Positions 9,126 through 19,457 of a stretch of DNA of 64,000 nt are shown here, one piece after another. A program made the position numbers and the translations under genes. Each line of letters starts with the position of its first letter. Positions within the stretch are counted from its first letter, which is position 1. Where the stretch lies: assembly GCF_040741455.2 (NCBI RefSeq), contig NZ_CP160328.2, forward strand, positions 496,001 through 560,000, read 5' to 3'. The notes under the pieces are model-generated. The model was not told the DNA's origin and made no database searches. It was given only the letters and a program-made list of their open reading frames with translations. This stretch comes from Snodgrassella alvi. Lineage in GTDB: Bacteria; Pseudomonadota; Gammaproteobacteria; Burkholderiales; Neisseriaceae.

Positions 9126-9812
9126 TCAACGGCAGATACGATAAGGTTCATCCATGACGACAAAATCTTTTTCTTCAAGAGCTTCAGCAATCCACTCAGC
9201 CACCGCTTCGGTAGTACATATAGTTTCTATGTAATGGTTCAGAATGTTTGAAACAGGTATCTGATATCCTTTCAATCTCAAGCACATCGGAGCATAAAAT
9301 GCATCTGCAATGCTAAAATCACCAAACAGATACGGGCTTTCAGATTCTGCAAGCAAAGATGATAAATGATTATCTAAAAAATTGATTTCATCTCTGAGTG
9401 TTGGAAAATCACGAAGTTTTATCTGTCCGATTTCAGGTAAGACTGCCTCAATATTCATGGCTAAATGCTGGCGTATATGACTATAACCACTGTGCATTTT
9501 GGCCGTTACGCTTCTTGCTTTTGCGCGAATTTTATAATTTTGAGGCCATAAAGGAAGTTGAGGATGCCGTTCGGCCAGATATTCGCAGATAGCAAGAGAA
9601 TCGCTTATCACCAGTTCATTATCTGATAAAATCGGTACCGTACCATAAGGATTCAATGGCAAAATGGTTTGTTTGAACTTTGAATCGGCATCGAAGTTGT
9701 CAAAACGCACCATTATTTCTGTAAAATCTATCTGAAAATGTTTCATCACTAGCCAAGGTCGCATAGACCAAGTTGAATAATTTTTATTACCGATATAAAG
9801 AGAATAGCTCAT
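9126..9812 (-). CDS. Glutathione S-transferase family protein
   Basis: This 228-residue protein begins LYIGNKNYSTWSMRPWLVMK, a thioredoxin-fold N-terminus of the GST superfamily. YGTVPIL follows at about residue 56, the cis-proline part of the glutathione site, then SDSLAICEYLAERHP, the conserved Ser that holds the glutathione gamma-glutamyl group. The C-terminal half is helical and contains FGDFSIADAFYAPM, the capping-box segment. AAGGAA precedes the ATG. The substrate is unknown; these proteins conjugate or reduce electrophiles, or act on small metabolites. It converges with the upstream flavoprotein gene and shares no operon. Confidence 0.85.
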   Translation of the reverse strand: MSYSLYIGNKNYSTWSMRPWLVMKHFQIDFTEIMVRFDNFDADSKFKQTILPLNPYGTVPILSDNELVISDSLAICEYLAERHPQLPLWPQNYKIRAKARSVTAKMHSGYSHIRQHLAMNIEAVLPEIGQIKLRDFPTLRDEINFLDNHLSSLLAESESPYLFGDFSIADAFYAPMCLRLKGYQIPVSNILNHYIETICTTEAVAEWIAEALEEKDFVVMDEPYRICR

Positions 9813-9990
9813 CGCTTATGTTTTCCTTATAGAAAAATTTTTGTCAAAATAATTAATTTATTTACCTATTTTTTCTACTATATTAGAACATTTATACCAT
9901 AAACAATGAAAGCCGAATCTTTCACCCTAATGCATAAATTCGGTACAATAAGAACTCAAATTTATTAGTCTTTACAACAGTCACACATAC

Positions 9991-10839
9991 ATGCTCAGCT
10001 ATCGTCATGCATTTCACGCCGGTAATCATGCCGACATTCTAAAACATTATTGTCTGATATCAGTTCTAGAATATTTCAAGCTTAAAGACAAAGCATATTG
10101 CTATATAGACACCCATGCTGGAGCAGGTCTATACAGCCTGAACAGCAAAGAGGCTCAAAAAGTAGGCGAATACCGTGAGGGAATTAAAAGAATTTTAGAT
10201 GAAGAAAATCTGGATGCCAGTCTGCAAACTTTCCGTGAAGTAGTTATAGCCAGCCTACCAGATACAAAAAATTATTATTGTGGTTCACCATGGCTTGCAC
10301 AGGCAGTGGCTCGCGAACAAGATCGTCTGAGACTGTTTGAATTACATCCAACAGATGCAGAATTATTACGAAGTAATATGCGCAATATAAAATTGCCCAA
10401 CCGAGCTCAGGTCTTTTGTGATGATGGATTCAAGGGTTTATTGTCAATGCTGCCGCCACCCAGCCGTCGCGCAGTAGTATTAATCGATCCACCCTATGAA
10501 GTAAAACAAGATTATCAGCAGGTTGTGGATACACTTAAAGCTGCAATAAAAAAATTTTCTAACGGCTGTTATATGGTTTGGTATCCTTGTCTGAGCAGCG
10601 TAGAAAGCCAGAAGTTGCCTATAAAACTGCAAAAACTTGTTCCAGATAACTTTGTACAAGCAGAACTTCACGTTAAATCCCCGCAGCCAGACGGTTTTGG
10701 TATGCATGGCAGTGGAATGTTTATTATTAATCCGCCTTACACCCTGCCTCAGCAATTAGCAGAAGTTTTACCAGCATTAACCCAGCTACTGGCACAGGAT
10801 AACAGTGCCCAGTTTGTTTTACAGTCTCACATTGCCTGA
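9991..10839 (+). CDS. rlmJ: 23S rRNA (adenine-2030-N6)-methyltransferase
   Basis: RlmJ adds a methyl group to A2030 of 23S rRNA using S-adenosylmethionine. The 282-residue protein starts MLSYRHAFHAGNHADILKH, the family's N-terminal signature. It also has DTHAGAGLYSL (SAM-binding), IDPPYE at about residue 165 (the DPPY catalytic motif of adenine N6-methyltransferases) and HGSGMFIINPPYTL near the C-terminus. The length agrees with E. coli RlmJ (about 280). It has no operon partner in the same direction closer than fbp (73 bp downstream), with which it might be co-transcribed, although a TATAAT at about 10877 suggests fbp has its own promoter. Confidence 0.95.
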   Translation: MLSYRHAFHAGNHADILKHYCLISVLEYFKLKDKAYCYIDTHAGAGLYSLNSKEAQKVGEYREGIKRILDEENLDASLQTFREVVIASLPDTKNYYCGSPWLAQAVAREQDRLRLFELHPTDAELLRSNMRNIKLPNRAQVFCDDGFKGLLSMLPPPSRRAVVLIDPPYEVKQDYQQVVDTLKAAIKKFSNGCYMVWYPCLSSVESQKLPIKLQKLVPDNFVQAELHVKSPQPDGFGMHGSGMFIINPPYTLPQQLAEVLPALTQLLAQDNSAQFVLQSHIA

Positions 10840-10912
10840 AAATCATCTGCTTATCAGTCAAGCAAACAAGGCTACTGTATAATGGCCTAGAATTTTAAAA
10901 GGGAGTATTTGC

Positions 10913-11893
10913 ATGTCCGTTTTACTGTCTGATTATTTGTATCAGCAACAACAAAACTATGCAGTCACACCATTATTACCTGAAGTTATCACCAGCATCA
11001 GCAATGCGTGTCTACTCATCAACCGCGAAATCCGCTTAGGTGCACTGGATAATATATTGGGTAGTGCCCATACTGGCAATATTCAGGGCGAGGAGCAGAA
11101 AAAGCTGGATGTACTGTCCAACCGGATAATGATTGACACATTGTCTTCCAATCCAGCTATCGCCGGTCTGGCCAGTGAAGAAGAAGATTCCTTTGTAAGT
11201 GCTAATAGCGATGGTCAATTTCTGGTTCTCTTTGACCCACTTGATGGCAGCTCCAATATTGATGTCAATATTTCCATCGGTACCATATTTTCGGTGCTGG
11301 CAAAACCCTCTGGTGCCCTGACTACCGAAAGCTTTTTACAGTGCGGCCGTCAGCAGCTGGCCAGCGGCTATGTTCTGTATGGTCCACAGACCATACTGGT
11401 ACTGACGCTGAAACATGGCATCGCCATGTTTACCCTGAATGAACAAAACCAGTTTCAGCTGACACAGGAAAATCCGCAAATACCAGCCACTACAGCGGAA
11501 TTTGCTATCAATATGTCCAATCAGCGACACTGGCAGCCGGCAATGCAGAAATACATAGCCGAACTGCTAGCTGGTAAAACCGGCAACCGCGGTAAAGACT
11601 ATAATATGCGTTGGGTTGCATCCATGGTAGCGGAAGTGCATCGTATTCTAATGCGCGGCGGTATCTTTACTTACCCGCAGGATAATCGTAATCCTGACAA
11701 GCCAGGCAAGCTGAGATTAATGTATGAAGCTAATCCCATGAGTCTGTTAATTGAACAGGCACAGGGTGCGGCCACTGATACCAAACAAAATATTCTTGAT
11801 ATCCAGCCATATGGACTACACCAGCGAGTTGCTGTCGTACTTGGTAGCAAAGAAGAAGTGGATTACGTCACTGCCATGCATCAAGCAAATTAA
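10913..11893 (+). CDS. fbp: Fructose-1,6-bisphosphatase, class 1
   Basis: Fbp removes the C1 phosphate of fructose-1,6-bisphosphate, the irreversible step of gluconeogenesis. The 326-residue protein contains the metal-site acidic cluster ASEEED at about residue 88 and [12 protein letters not shown] at about 110, which ligates Mg2+ and orients the substrate. [14 protein letters not shown] and [12 protein letters not shown] near residues 245-285 form the substrate-binding part. AGGGAG lies 6 bp before the ATG. Its presence fits a cell that makes sugars from TCA intermediates, in line with the TCA genes further along. A hairpin with T-run follows directly. Confidence 0.96.
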   Translation: MSVLLSDYLYQQQQNYAVTPLLPEVITSISNACLLINREIRLGALDNILGSAHTGNIQGEEQKKLDVLSNRIMIDTLSSNPAIAGLASEEEDSFVSANSDGQFLVLFDPLDGSSNIDVNISIGTIFSVLAKPSGALTTESFLQCGRQQLASGYVLYGPQTILVLTLKHGIAMFTLNEQNQFQLTQENPQIPATTAEFAINMSNQRHWQPAMQKYIAELLAGKTGNRGKDYNMRWVASMVAEVHRILMRGGIFTYPQDNRNPDKPGKLRLMYEANPMSLLIEQAQGAATDTKQNILDIQPYGLHQRVAVVLGSKEEVDYVTAMHQAN

Positions 11894-11896
11894 CCA

Positions 11897-11920
11897 TTGC
11901 AGCTAAAAGCTGCAACTTTT
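11897..11920 (+). terminator. Terminator between fbp and ppiB
   Basis: TTGCAGC (11897-11903) pairs with GCTGCAA (11909-11915) over a 5-nt loop, followed by CTTTTTG. It starts only 3 bp after the fbp stop codon. Confidence 0.7.
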
Positions 11921-11946
11921 TGTTTCACTCCCGTCTGGAGATTTCC

Positions 11947-12438
11947 ATGATTAAATTAACTACCAATTTCGGCGTTATCGGCATCGAATTAGACCATGAC
12001 AAAGCACCGAAAACCGCAGCCAACTTCGAACGCTATGTACGTGAAGGTTTCTATGATGGCACCATTTTTCACCGTGTAATCGATGGTTTCATGATACAAG
12101 GTGGCGGTTTCGACAAAGACATGCAACAAAAACCTACACATGAACCAATTGAGAATGAAGCGAATAATGGCCTGAAAAATGACCAATATACCATCGCTAT
12201 GGCACGCACCATGCAGCCTCACTCAGCCAGCGCACAATTTTTTATCAATGTAAAAGACAATGACTTCCTGAATCACACCAAACCTGATTTACACGGCTGG
12301 GGTTATGCCGTATTCGGTAAAGTGGTTGAAGGACAGGATGTAGTTGATAAAATCAAAAGTGTTAAAACTGGTAATCATGGCGGCCATCAGGATGTACCAG
12401 TAGAAAATGTAGTAATTGAAAAAGCTGAAATTGTTTAA
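11947..12438 (+). CDS. ppiB: Peptidyl-prolyl cis-trans isomerase B (cyclophilin)
   Basis: PpiB is a cytoplasmic cyclophilin that speeds cis-trans isomerisation of proline peptide bonds. The 163-residue protein shows the core cyclophilin motifs: [15 protein letters not shown] (with the catalytic Arg) near residue 39, [12 protein letters not shown] at about 98, and [18 protein letters not shown] near 118. The start at 11947 is chosen since GGAG stands 6-9 bp upstream; an in-frame codon at 11920 lies within the preceding terminator. The length matches E. coli PpiB (164). It is bounded by terminators on both sides. Confidence 0.96.
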   Translation: MIKLTTNFGVIGIELDHDKAPKTAANFERYVREGFYDGTIFHRVIDGFMIQGGGFDKDMQQKPTHEPIENEANNGLKNDQYTIAMARTMQPHSASAQFFINVKDNDFLNHTKPDLHGWGYAVFGKVVEGQDVVDKIKSVKTGNHGGHQDVPVENVVIEKAEIV

Positions 12439-12454
12439 TCAGCACAACAAAAAA

Positions 12455-12478
12455 GCAGCCATGACCGGCTGCTTTTTT
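12455..12478 (+). terminator. Intrinsic terminator after ppiB
   Basis: GCAGCC (12455-12460) pairs with GGCTGC (12467-12472), flanked by A-run and T-run so that it could work on both strands. Confidence 0.85.
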
Positions 12479-12525
12479 AATATAGATATGCGTATAAAAT
12501 TATAGAATTAAAATTTTGAACGCAC

Positions 12526-12560
12526 AAAAATACCCAATCTTTCAACAGACAGGGTATTTT
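12526..12560 (-). terminator. Terminator of the lipoprotein gene
   Basis: On the minus strand AAAATACCC pairs with GGGTATTTT across 16 nt and is followed by more T. It lies just past the stop of the gene at 12573. Confidence 0.65.
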
Positions 12561-12572
12561 ATTTTTACCTAT

Positions 12573-13073
12573 TTATTGTAGCGGTTTCATATTCATTACT
12601 TCCATAAGGAAGTTTGTAAAAGCCGGATTGGCTGGTTTAGAACGCATTACCGGCCAACGCTGCTGCCAGCCAGACAAAGCATTCTGTATATAGGCCTTGG
12701 ATTGTGCAGTATCAATTGTACCCTGCTGACTTTCCACTGCACTACGCAAATAAATGGCAAACATGTCATCGTCTACCATATTATGTCCTACCTGAGCCAA
12801 ACGAAACTGATCCAGCAATTGTGCGGCCTGCACTTTGGTTATGCTACCCTGTGAAACCTGAAAACTTAAACGGGTAGCCTCATCGCGAATTTTGGCTACA
12901 TCAGACCAGTGGCTGCTGGCCAGATGATACTCATTATTTACCGCAGTGCCGTCAACTACCTGTACCGGTTTGACTTCTTTATTTGCCTGCTTCGCGGATA
13001 AAGGTACATCTACAGATGAACAACCACCTAAAAAGGCTGCTAAGACACATAATGCTAATGTTTTTTTCATCAT
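12573..13073 (-). CDS. Small lipoprotein of unknown function
   Basis: The 166-residue product starts MMKKTLALCVLAAFLGGCSS: a short basic N-terminus, a hydrophobic stretch and the lipobox LGGC, so it is a predicted lipoprotein cleaved before Cys (about residue 18). The rest is hydrophilic and mostly helical with no motif I recognise. Phrases such as WSDVAKIRDEATRLSFQVSQG suggest a helical bundle. An ORF extension to 13142 adds 23 residues before the signal peptide and is rejected. Start at 13073 or the next codon 13070. It has its own terminator and no operon partner; function unknown. Confidence 0.75.
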   Translation of the reverse strand: MMKKTLALCVLAAFLGGCSSVDVPLSAKQANKEVKPVQVVDGTAVNNEYHLASSHWSDVAKIRDEATRLSFQVSQGSITKVQAAQLLDQFRLAQVGHNMVDDDMFAIYLRSAVESQQGTIDTAQSKAYIQNALSGWQQRWPVMRSKPANPAFTNFLMEVMNMKPLQ

Positions 13074-13288
13074 TTGTTTACTCAACGTATATTGCTTAAA
13101 ACAAAAATAAAAGCTAGCTAGCTTGAGCGTGTGGCTGTACATGATATCAGAAAAGAAGGTGTAAGCGACGCCTTTTGCTTCTCCAATGGTAAAGTTCCGA
13201 ATATATACACATGCTGGCCTTTACATTTACACAGTTTATAAACAGATTTAAATAACTGATTTTTTTATGGATTTATAGAATTAAATCA

Positions 13289-13885
13289 CTAAAAATTATT
13301 TCCTTCAATTTTATTAATTAATACAATATTTGTTTCATAAATAAATACATCGTCTATTTCTGATTTATGAACTAAACAAGAACCAACATGTTTTTTTATG
13401 TATATAACCATTCTCTTTTTAAGAATGAATATTATCGAATAATTTATAATCAATATAAGGATGGATAATTGACACAGGTGCCATATATCATTTCCCCCAA
13501 AATTATGAATCTTAACTGAAGCAATGACATATAATTTATTTTTATAGTCTTTAGTTTCTATAATACGAATACATAAACAAACATCGAGATGATGATCCCT
13601 TATTGTTAAGGTAAGTGTATCCTTTTGTTTTTCAATAATTGTAAAAAAATGGACTTTACTGCCAATGTCCAGCTCTGTTTCTTCCAATTTATTGAATCTA
13701 TTAATTGGGTTGATTCCGACTCTTTTTCCCAAAAAATCCCTTATTTTAAAAAGCCCTGCCAACCATTTTGGTTGGCGGGAGATCATCAATTGATAAGCTT
13801 CGTAGGCAGTGACATTTTTGCAGCTTTCTTGAGACTGGTAGCTTAAATAATCAACCTTTTCGTCTACTAATGTTATGTTACTCAA
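13289..13885 (-). pseudogene. DUF2867-like gene with a frameshift
   Basis: The first 127 or so residues resemble DUF2867 proteins, with ISRQPKWLAGLFKIRDFLGKR near residue 37, DHHLDVCLCIRI at about 98 and VKIHNFG at about 124. The family then continues with a G-x-x-Y-x-x-P-V-x-x-x-H-P segment. In the open frame that part is missing and 70 unrelated hydrophobic residues follow. In the next frame the DNA encodes YMAPVSIIHPYIDYKLF and stops at 13419-13421. Inserting one base near 13486-13502, beside a run of five C, would give 155 residues, which as I recall is about the family's normal length. So the ORF end is readthrough. A sequencing error at the homopolymer is the alternative. The region is very AT-rich. 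Function of the family is unknown. Confidence 0.7.
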
Positions 13886-14021
13886 TAAACCATTGAGTCT
13901 TTCAAAAGAAAGCTTTTGTTTTTTTCATAAGCCAATCAATTTTTTATATTGCTTTTGTTTCATAATTTAGTCAAAAAATATACTTTTATTTAAAATATTT
14001 GTACCACAGCCTAGACTGCAT

Positions 14022-14051
14022 AAAAAAACCGAACCATTTTTCTGGTTCGGT
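14022..14051 (-). terminator. Intrinsic terminator after cysK
   Basis: On the minus strand CCGAACCA pairs with TGGTTCGG, then a run of seven T. It lies 25 bp past the cysK stop. Confidence 0.9.
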
Positions 14052-14075
14052 CACAATCATACATAGAGTTAAAAT

Positions 14076-15008
14076 TTAGGCTAAATCTGCGAACAATGGT
14101 GTAGAAAGATAGCGTTCACCATAAGAAGGAATCAATACCACAATTAGTTTGTTTTTGTTTTCCGGTCTAGCTGCCAGTTGCAAGCCAGCCCATACCGCTG
14201 CACCAGATGAAATTCCCACTAAAATACCTTCTTTGGAAGCCATTGCACGAGCAGTATCAAAACAAACATCATTCGGAACCTGAATAATGCCATCATAAAC
14301 ATGGGTATTGAGGATTTTAGGTACAAAACCGGCACCAATACCCTGTATCGGATGTGGTCCTTTGCAGCCACCAGACAATACTGCAGAAGCTTCTGGTTCT
14401 ACAGCATATACTTCAACTTCAGGTTTTTTTTCTTTTAAAACTTCGCCTACGCCGGTGATAGTACCACCCGTACCAACACCAGCAACAAAAATATCTACTT
14501 TACCATCAGTATCGTGCCAAATTTCCTGTGCAGTAGTTTCACGATGAATTTCTGGATTTGCCGGATTTTCAAACTGCTGTGGCATAAAATATTTCTGCGG
14601 ATCTGAATCTACAAAAGCCTGTGCACGTGCAATCGCGCCTGACATGCCTTCTGCTCCGGGTGTCAATACCAGTTCTGCACCGTATGCACGCAATAGCATG
14701 CGCCGCTCCTTACTCATGGTTTCCGGCATAGTAATAATTAATTTATATCCACGTGCGGCACATACCATTGCCAGTCCAATACCGGTATTACCACTGGTTG
14801 GTTCCACAATCACCGTATCAGAATGAATTTTACCCGCCTTTTCTGCCGCATCAATCATGCTAGCTGCAATTCTGTCCTTGACACTGTTGCCGGGATTAAA
14901 AAATTCCAGTTTAACCACCACTTTGCCCGGTAAACCGGCACTCAGACGGTTGAGTTGTACCAGCGGGGTGTTACCAATCAGGTCAGTGATGCTAGAGGCG
15001 ATATTCAT
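14076..15008 (-). CDS. cysK: Cysteine synthase A (O-acetylserine sulfhydrylase)
   Basis: CysK replaces the acetyl group of O-acetylserine with sulfide to form cysteine. The 310-residue PLP protein contains the cofactor lysine in [12 protein letters not shown] at about residue 43, the substrate loop [13 protein letters not shown] near 70, the phosphate-binding [14 protein letters not shown] at about 175 and [11 protein letters not shown] near 265. The length fits the A isozyme. It is monocistronic: terminator downstream, and 330 bp of AT-rich DNA upstream. Confidence 0.95.
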   Translation of the reverse strand: MNIASSITDLIGNTPLVQLNRLSAGLPGKVVVKLEFFNPGNSVKDRIAASMIDAAEKAGKIHSDTVIVEPTSGNTGIGLAMVCAARGYKLIITMPETMSKERRMLLRAYGAELVLTPGAEGMSGAIARAQAFVDSDPQKYFMPQQFENPANPEIHRETTAQEIWHDTDGKVDIFVAGVGTGGTITGVGEVLKEKKPEVEVYAVEPEASAVLSGGCKGPHPIQGIGAGFVPKILNTHVYDGIIQVPNDVCFDTARAMASKEGILVGISSGAAVWAGLQLAARPENKNKLIVVLIPSYGERYLSTPLFADLA

Positions 15009-15285
15009 TGTCTATCCTTTGTTATGAGAAGCTGCATTGATTATCATCATAGATTAAAACCACTATCAACCTAAATAATTTATCTGTGGGTTAATACAAT
15101 TAATATTTATATAGGCGGTGATAAAGGGAATGTCTGCTGAAATATGATTTTTTCTGATTATTGCCATAGAATGAGGTGATTAATTATAGCAGTAAGCCAC
15201 TGAATAATTCATATAATTTCTTAGTTGATGGCTAATTTAAGTAATCCAGCAGTCAAAGCTTAAAGTTAAATTTTTATCGCCATTT
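15009..15285. other. AT-rich intergenic stretch upstream of cysK
   Basis: No ORF with coding character and no RNA gene recognised. It should contain the cysK promoter on the minus strand; I could not pick one with confidence. Confidence 0.4.
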
Positions 15286-15318
15286 AAAAAAAGGACTACC
15301 TTTACGGTAGTCCTTTTT
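15286..15318 (-). terminator. Intrinsic terminator after acnB
   Basis: On the minus strand AAGGACTACC (complement of 15306-15315) pairs with GGTAGTCCTT (complement of 15291-15300) and runs into a T-tract. A-runs on both sides allow action on both strands. Confidence 0.9.
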
Positions 15319-15342
15319 TAAGCCACTGATAAAATGCCGTTA

Positions 15343-17937
15343 TTAGGCATCTACCTTGGCTGCTACATCTACATAATCCTGAATTTCATTAAAGTTCATA
15401 TAGCGATAAATTTCGATGCCTTTATCATTAATAATGGCAATATTTTCGCGATATTCATCGATGTTCGGGATATGTCCGAGTTTAGAGCAAATTGCCGCCA
15501 GCTCTGCTGAGCTCAGATAAACTTGCGTATTCTTACCTAATCGGTTTGGAAAGTTACGAGTCGAAGTGGAAACTACAGTAGAACCTTCACGTGCCTGCGC
15601 CTGATTGCCCATACACAAAGAACAGCCAGGCATTTCCATCCGCGCACCTACTCGACCCAAGATACCATAATAGCCTTCATCAGAAAGTTCTTTGGCATCC
15701 ATTTTGGTCGGAGGAGCCACCCACAGACGTACAGGTAAATCTGTTTTACCGTCTAACAAAGTAGAAGCTGCACGATAATGACCAATATTAGTCATGCAGG
15801 AACCAATAAATACTTCATCAATATGTGTACCTGCTACATCAGACAAAGTTTTTACATCATCAGGGTCGTTCGGGCAGGCTAGAATCGGCTCTTTGATTTC
15901 ATCCATATTGATATCAATAATGGCAGCGTATTCTGCATCCGCATCGGCTTCGAGTAATTTCGGTTCAGCCAACCATTGTTCCATTTTCTGAATACGGCGT
16001 TTCAGCGTACGGGCATCCTGATAGCCATCGGCAATCATATTTTTTAAGAGCACTATATTGGATTTCAAATATTCTTCAATCGGCTCTTTATGCAGTTTCA
16101 CTGTACAGCCGGCAGCAGACCGTTCCGCAGAAGCATCAGTCAGTTCGAATGCTTGCTCTACTTTCAAATCCGGCAAACCTTCAATTTCCAGAATACGACC
16201 GGAGAAAATATTCTTCTTACCTGCTTTAGCTACGGTGAGAAGTCCTTCTTTTATAGCCTGCAAAGGAATGGCATTTACCAAATCTCGCAGGGTGATACCC
16301 GGCTGCATTTTACCGGAGAAGCGTACCAATACGGATTCAGGCATATCCAATGGCATCACGCCAGTAGCCGCAGCAAATGCTACCAAACCAGATCCAGCAG
16401 GAAAAGAAATACCCAGAGGGAAACGTGTGTGTGAATCACCGCCAGTACCCACCATATCCGGCAACAGCATCCGGTTTAGCCATGAGTGAATAATTCCGTC
16501 ACCAGGACGCAAAGCCACACCGCCACGGGAAGACATAAATACTGGCAATTCCTTGTGGGTTTTGACATCCACTGGTTTAGGATAGGCTGCGGTATGACAG
16601 AAAGATTGCATCACCAAATCAGCACTAAAGCCAAGACAAGCCAAGTCTTTCAGTTCGTCTCGTGTCATCGGGCCGGTAGTATCCTGCGAACCAACAGTAG
16701 TCATTCGTGGTTCACAATAGGTACCCGGACGAATACCCTGTCCTTCCGGCAAGCCGCAGGCACGGCCAACCATTTTTTGTGCCAGACTAAATCCAGCTGT
16801 GCTCGGTGCAGGAGCCTGTGGTAAACGAAATACTTCAGAATGTCCCAGACTTAATGCGTCACGAGCTTTTGCAGTCAGACCGCGGCCAATTATCAGATTA
16901 ATGCGGCCACCAGCCTGTACTTCATCTAGAATAACCTGAGATTTGAGCTCAAATTCGGCGACAGTTTCGCCATTTTTGATAATTTTTCCTTCATAAGGCA
17001 GAATATCCACTACATCGCCCATGTCGAGTTTGGATACATCTACTTCAATCGGTAACGCACCTGAATCTTCCTGTGTATTAAAGAAAATTGGCGCAATTTT
17101 GCCACCTAAACATACTCCACCAAACCGTTTATTCGGTACATACGGAATATCTTGACCGGTATGCCAGATTACAGAATTAGTAGCTGATTTACGTGATGAG
17201 CCAGTACCTACAACATCACCAACGTAAGCCACAAGATTACCCTTGGCTTTCAACTCAGCTAATTGTTGAATCGGGCCTACTTCACCTGGTTTATCTGGAT
17301 GTATGCCTTCACGTGGATTTTTAAGCATAGCCAGTGCATGTAGCGGAATATCCGGCCGGCTCCATGCATCCGGTGCCGGTGACAAATCGTCAGTATTGGT
17401 TTCACCAACTACTTTGAATACGGTAACAGTGATTTTTTCCGGTACTTTTTCACGAGAAGTAAACCATTCAGCATTAGCCCATGACTCTATTACTTCTTTT
17501 GCATACCGGTTACCGGCTCGCATTTTTTCTTCCACGTCGTGGAAAGCATCAAACATCAGCAAAGTATGTTTTAAAGCATTTGCCGCAGTAGCCGCCAACT
17601 CTTCATAATCCAGAAACTCAATCAGAGGCTGAACGTTGTAACCACCCAACATGGTACCCAGTAGCTCTACCGCAAACACGGGCGTGATTAATGGACTACT
17701 TACGGTTTTCTCCGCAATAGCACCCAGAAAAGATGCTTTGACCTTAGAAGCATCATCTACACCAGGCGGCACTCGATGTGACAGTAAATCAACCAGAAAT
17801 TTTTCTTCCCCTTTGGGAGGATTTTTTAGTAATTCAACCAACTCTTCTGTTTGCTTCGCTGTTAGCGGCAGAGGCGGAATACCCAGTGCTTCACGTTCAG
17901 CGGCGGCTGCGCGGTAGGCTTCTAACATCTTGAACAT
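15343..17937 (-). CDS. acnB: Aconitate hydratase B
   Basis: AcnB interconverts citrate and isocitrate in the TCA cycle with a [4Fe-4S] cluster. At 864 residues it has the AcnB length and domain order: an N-terminal HEAT-like domain (residues 1-160), the swivel domain (about 170-370, with [15 protein letters not shown]) and the catalytic domains. Cluster ligands are visible in [11 protein letters not shown] near residue 710 and [10 protein letters not shown] near 770. [22 protein letters not shown] contributes to the substrate site. It stands alone with its own terminator. It complements the TCA block at 30-43 kb. Confidence 0.97.
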   Translation of the reverse strand: MFKMLEAYRAAAAEREALGIPPLPLTAKQTEELVELLKNPPKGEEKFLVDLLSHRVPPGVDDASKVKASFLGAIAEKTVSSPLITPVFAVELLGTMLGGYNVQPLIEFLDYEELAATAANALKHTLLMFDAFHDVEEKMRAGNRYAKEVIESWANAEWFTSREKVPEKITVTVFKVVGETNTDDLSPAPDAWSRPDIPLHALAMLKNPREGIHPDKPGEVGPIQQLAELKAKGNLVAYVGDVVGTGSSRKSATNSVIWHTGQDIPYVPNKRFGGVCLGGKIAPIFFNTQEDSGALPIEVDVSKLDMGDVVDILPYEGKIIKNGETVAEFELKSQVILDEVQAGGRINLIIGRGLTAKARDALSLGHSEVFRLPQAPAPSTAGFSLAQKMVGRACGLPEGQGIRPGTYCEPRMTTVGSQDTTGPMTRDELKDLACLGFSADLVMQSFCHTAAYPKPVDVKTHKELPVFMSSRGGVALRPGDGIIHSWLNRMLLPDMVGTGGDSHTRFPLGISFPAGSGLVAFAAATGVMPLDMPESVLVRFSGKMQPGITLRDLVNAIPLQAIKEGLLTVAKAGKKNIFSGRILEIEGLPDLKVEQAFELTDASAERSAAGCTVKLHKEPIEEYLKSNIVLLKNMIADGYQDARTLKRRIQKMEQWLAEPKLLEADADAEYAAIIDINMDEIKEPILACPNDPDDVKTLSDVAGTHIDEVFIGSCMTNIGHYRAASTLLDGKTDLPVRLWVAPPTKMDAKELSDEGYYGILGRVGARMEMPGCSLCMGNQAQAREGSTVVSTSTRNFPNRLGKNTQVYLSSAELAAICSKLGHIPNIDEYRENIAIINDKGIEIYRYMNFNEIQDYVDVAAKVDA

Positions 17938-18080
17938 CCTTAATGTAATGGTTTTTTAAGTTTTTCTTGTAGATTTATTATGCATTACTGCTGCAATAAT
18001 ATGAATGATAACCGAAAACAGGGGCGATTGAAACAATTTGTAGTGTGATGTAGTCAATATTAGAAAATGTAAAGATTAAA

Positions 18081-18106
18081 ATAAAAGCAGCCCGTTACAG
18101 GCTGCT
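18081..18106 (-). terminator. Terminator of the M48 protease gene
   Basis: On the minus strand AGCAGCC (complement of 18100-18106) pairs with GGCTGCT (complement of 18086-18092) and is followed by TTTATTTT. It is 80 bp after the stop codon. Confidence 0.75.
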
Positions 18107-18187
18107 ATAGAGTAATAAAAATGAATACAATCATGGTGATTTCACATTGATTACACCATTTTAATATTTCAAACTTTCTGAAAAATC

Positions 18188-19090
18188 TTAGAAACGATTT
18201 CTCTTCTTACCACTGGCATTTTTGCGCAAGCTTGAGCCCGCCTGACTATACTGGCTGCGACCGGTAGGATTTTGCAAAGCCGGCTGATTTAGTCTGGCCT
18301 GCTCATAAATCGGCATAACTTCCGGCAGCATTTTTTTCAGAGAGCTAATGCGTGCATTATTGCTCGGATGGGTAGACAAAAGGCTAGTACCATTATTATT
18401 GCCCAAAACCTTATTCATTTTCTCCCATACTGTTATGGCAGCATTGGGGTTGTAGCCCGCCTGTGCCATTAGCCTCAGACCGCCTGCATCTGCCTGAGAT
18501 TCCTGATAACGGGAAAAAGGTAAAGTCAGGCCATATTGACTTAGCACATCTTTATACACACCGACATTATCTGCATTGGCACCGGTTTTAGATTGCACCA
18601 CTGCACTGCCTACTTCCAATGCCACGCTAGTCAAAATTTGCTGGCCAGCAGCTTTTTTACTGTGCTCCTGCAATGCATGTGTCATTTCATGCCCAATAAT
18701 CGCAGCAATTTCATCATCGGTTAAATTCAGACGATCAACAATGCCTGTATACACCACCATTTTACCGCCTGGCATGGCAAAAGCATTTGCTTCATCACTA
18801 CGGATAACATTAAGCTGCCAGTCAAAAGGAACTCCAGTAGTGTTTGCTTGATTGGCGTAAGGTACCAGTCGTTGAAATACATTGCGTACCCTTCTGGCAA
18901 CAGGTGTGTTGGTTTCAATCACCCCTTCTGCTTTAGCCTTACCTATCATCTGAGTATAGCTTTTGGCCGCACTGCTATTAAGAGTTTGGGTGTCATAGCC
19001 CATCACATCAGCCACCTGCGCACATCCACTTACAGCTATAAGCATGGCAGCCAGTGTAATTAGTTTAGATTGCCGTCTGATTGAATACAT
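18188..19090 (-). CDS. M48-family metalloprotease lipoprotein (LoiP/YggG type)
   Basis: This 300-residue protein has a signal peptide with the lipobox VSGC at about residue 23, so it is probably anchored in the outer or inner membrane. The zinc protease motif HEMTH is at about residue 134 (IIGHEMTHALQEH), and the third ligand Glu is in SRYQESQADAGGLRLMAQAGY near 200. The layout fits LoiP/YggG-type periplasmic M48 peptidases, which take part in outer-membrane and cell-envelope quality control. A basic tail (RKNASGKKRNRF) ends it. It is divergent from trkA and monocistronic. Confidence 0.9.
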   Translation of the reverse strand: MYSIRRQSKLITLAAMLIAVSGCAQVADVMGYDTQTLNSSAAKSYTQMIGKAKAEGVIETNTPVARRVRNVFQRLVPYANQANTTGVPFDWQLNVIRSDEANAFAMPGGKMVVYTGIVDRLNLTDDEIAAIIGHEMTHALQEHSKKAAGQQILTSVALEVGSAVVQSKTGANADNVGVYKDVLSQYGLTLPFSRYQESQADAGGLRLMAQAGYNPNAAITVWEKMNKVLGNNNGTSLLSTHPSNNARISSLKKMLPEVMPIYEQARLNQPALQNPTGRSQYSQAGSSLRKNASGKKRNRF

Positions 19091-19457
19091 GATTTATCCA
19101 CGGTAATACAACTGGTTGAAAAAATATCACTTTTTAATGTCCTACATTCAGTAATAAATGTAAAAAATGGTTTTATTATATGGTGTTTATTTAATTTTAA
19201 AACCACTCTTATAACATGTACGCATAACAACACTTATGCGTATAAAATAAAAACAAAGATAAATGGCTCAGATTATCCATCAAAATTAATAATATTCAGC
19301 AAATTATTAGTAACATCCGTCTTTGCAACAGAACAAATATAACAAAATGATTAGAGCCAGCTTTTTTATACTTGTGTCGCGGTTTTACACCAATATTTGC
19401 ACGCGGCACCACAAAGGCTACAATGCTATTGATTACCACAGAGATGATGTAAATTAC
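19091..19457. other. Intergenic region between divergent M48 and trkA genes
   Basis: AT-rich DNA holding promoters for both directions. One perfect inverted repeat stands out: TACGCATAA at 19219-19227 and TTATGCGTA at 19234-19242 with a 6-nt spacer, which could be an operator or hairpin. A longer open frame from 19323 into trkA has no family similarity before 19458. Confidence 0.4.

Noticed and set aside
19323-19457. 45-residue extension at the start of trkA
   Set aside because: TrkA proteins begin at the glycine-rich KILILGCGQVG strand, which starts at 19458; the extension has no similarity to the family.
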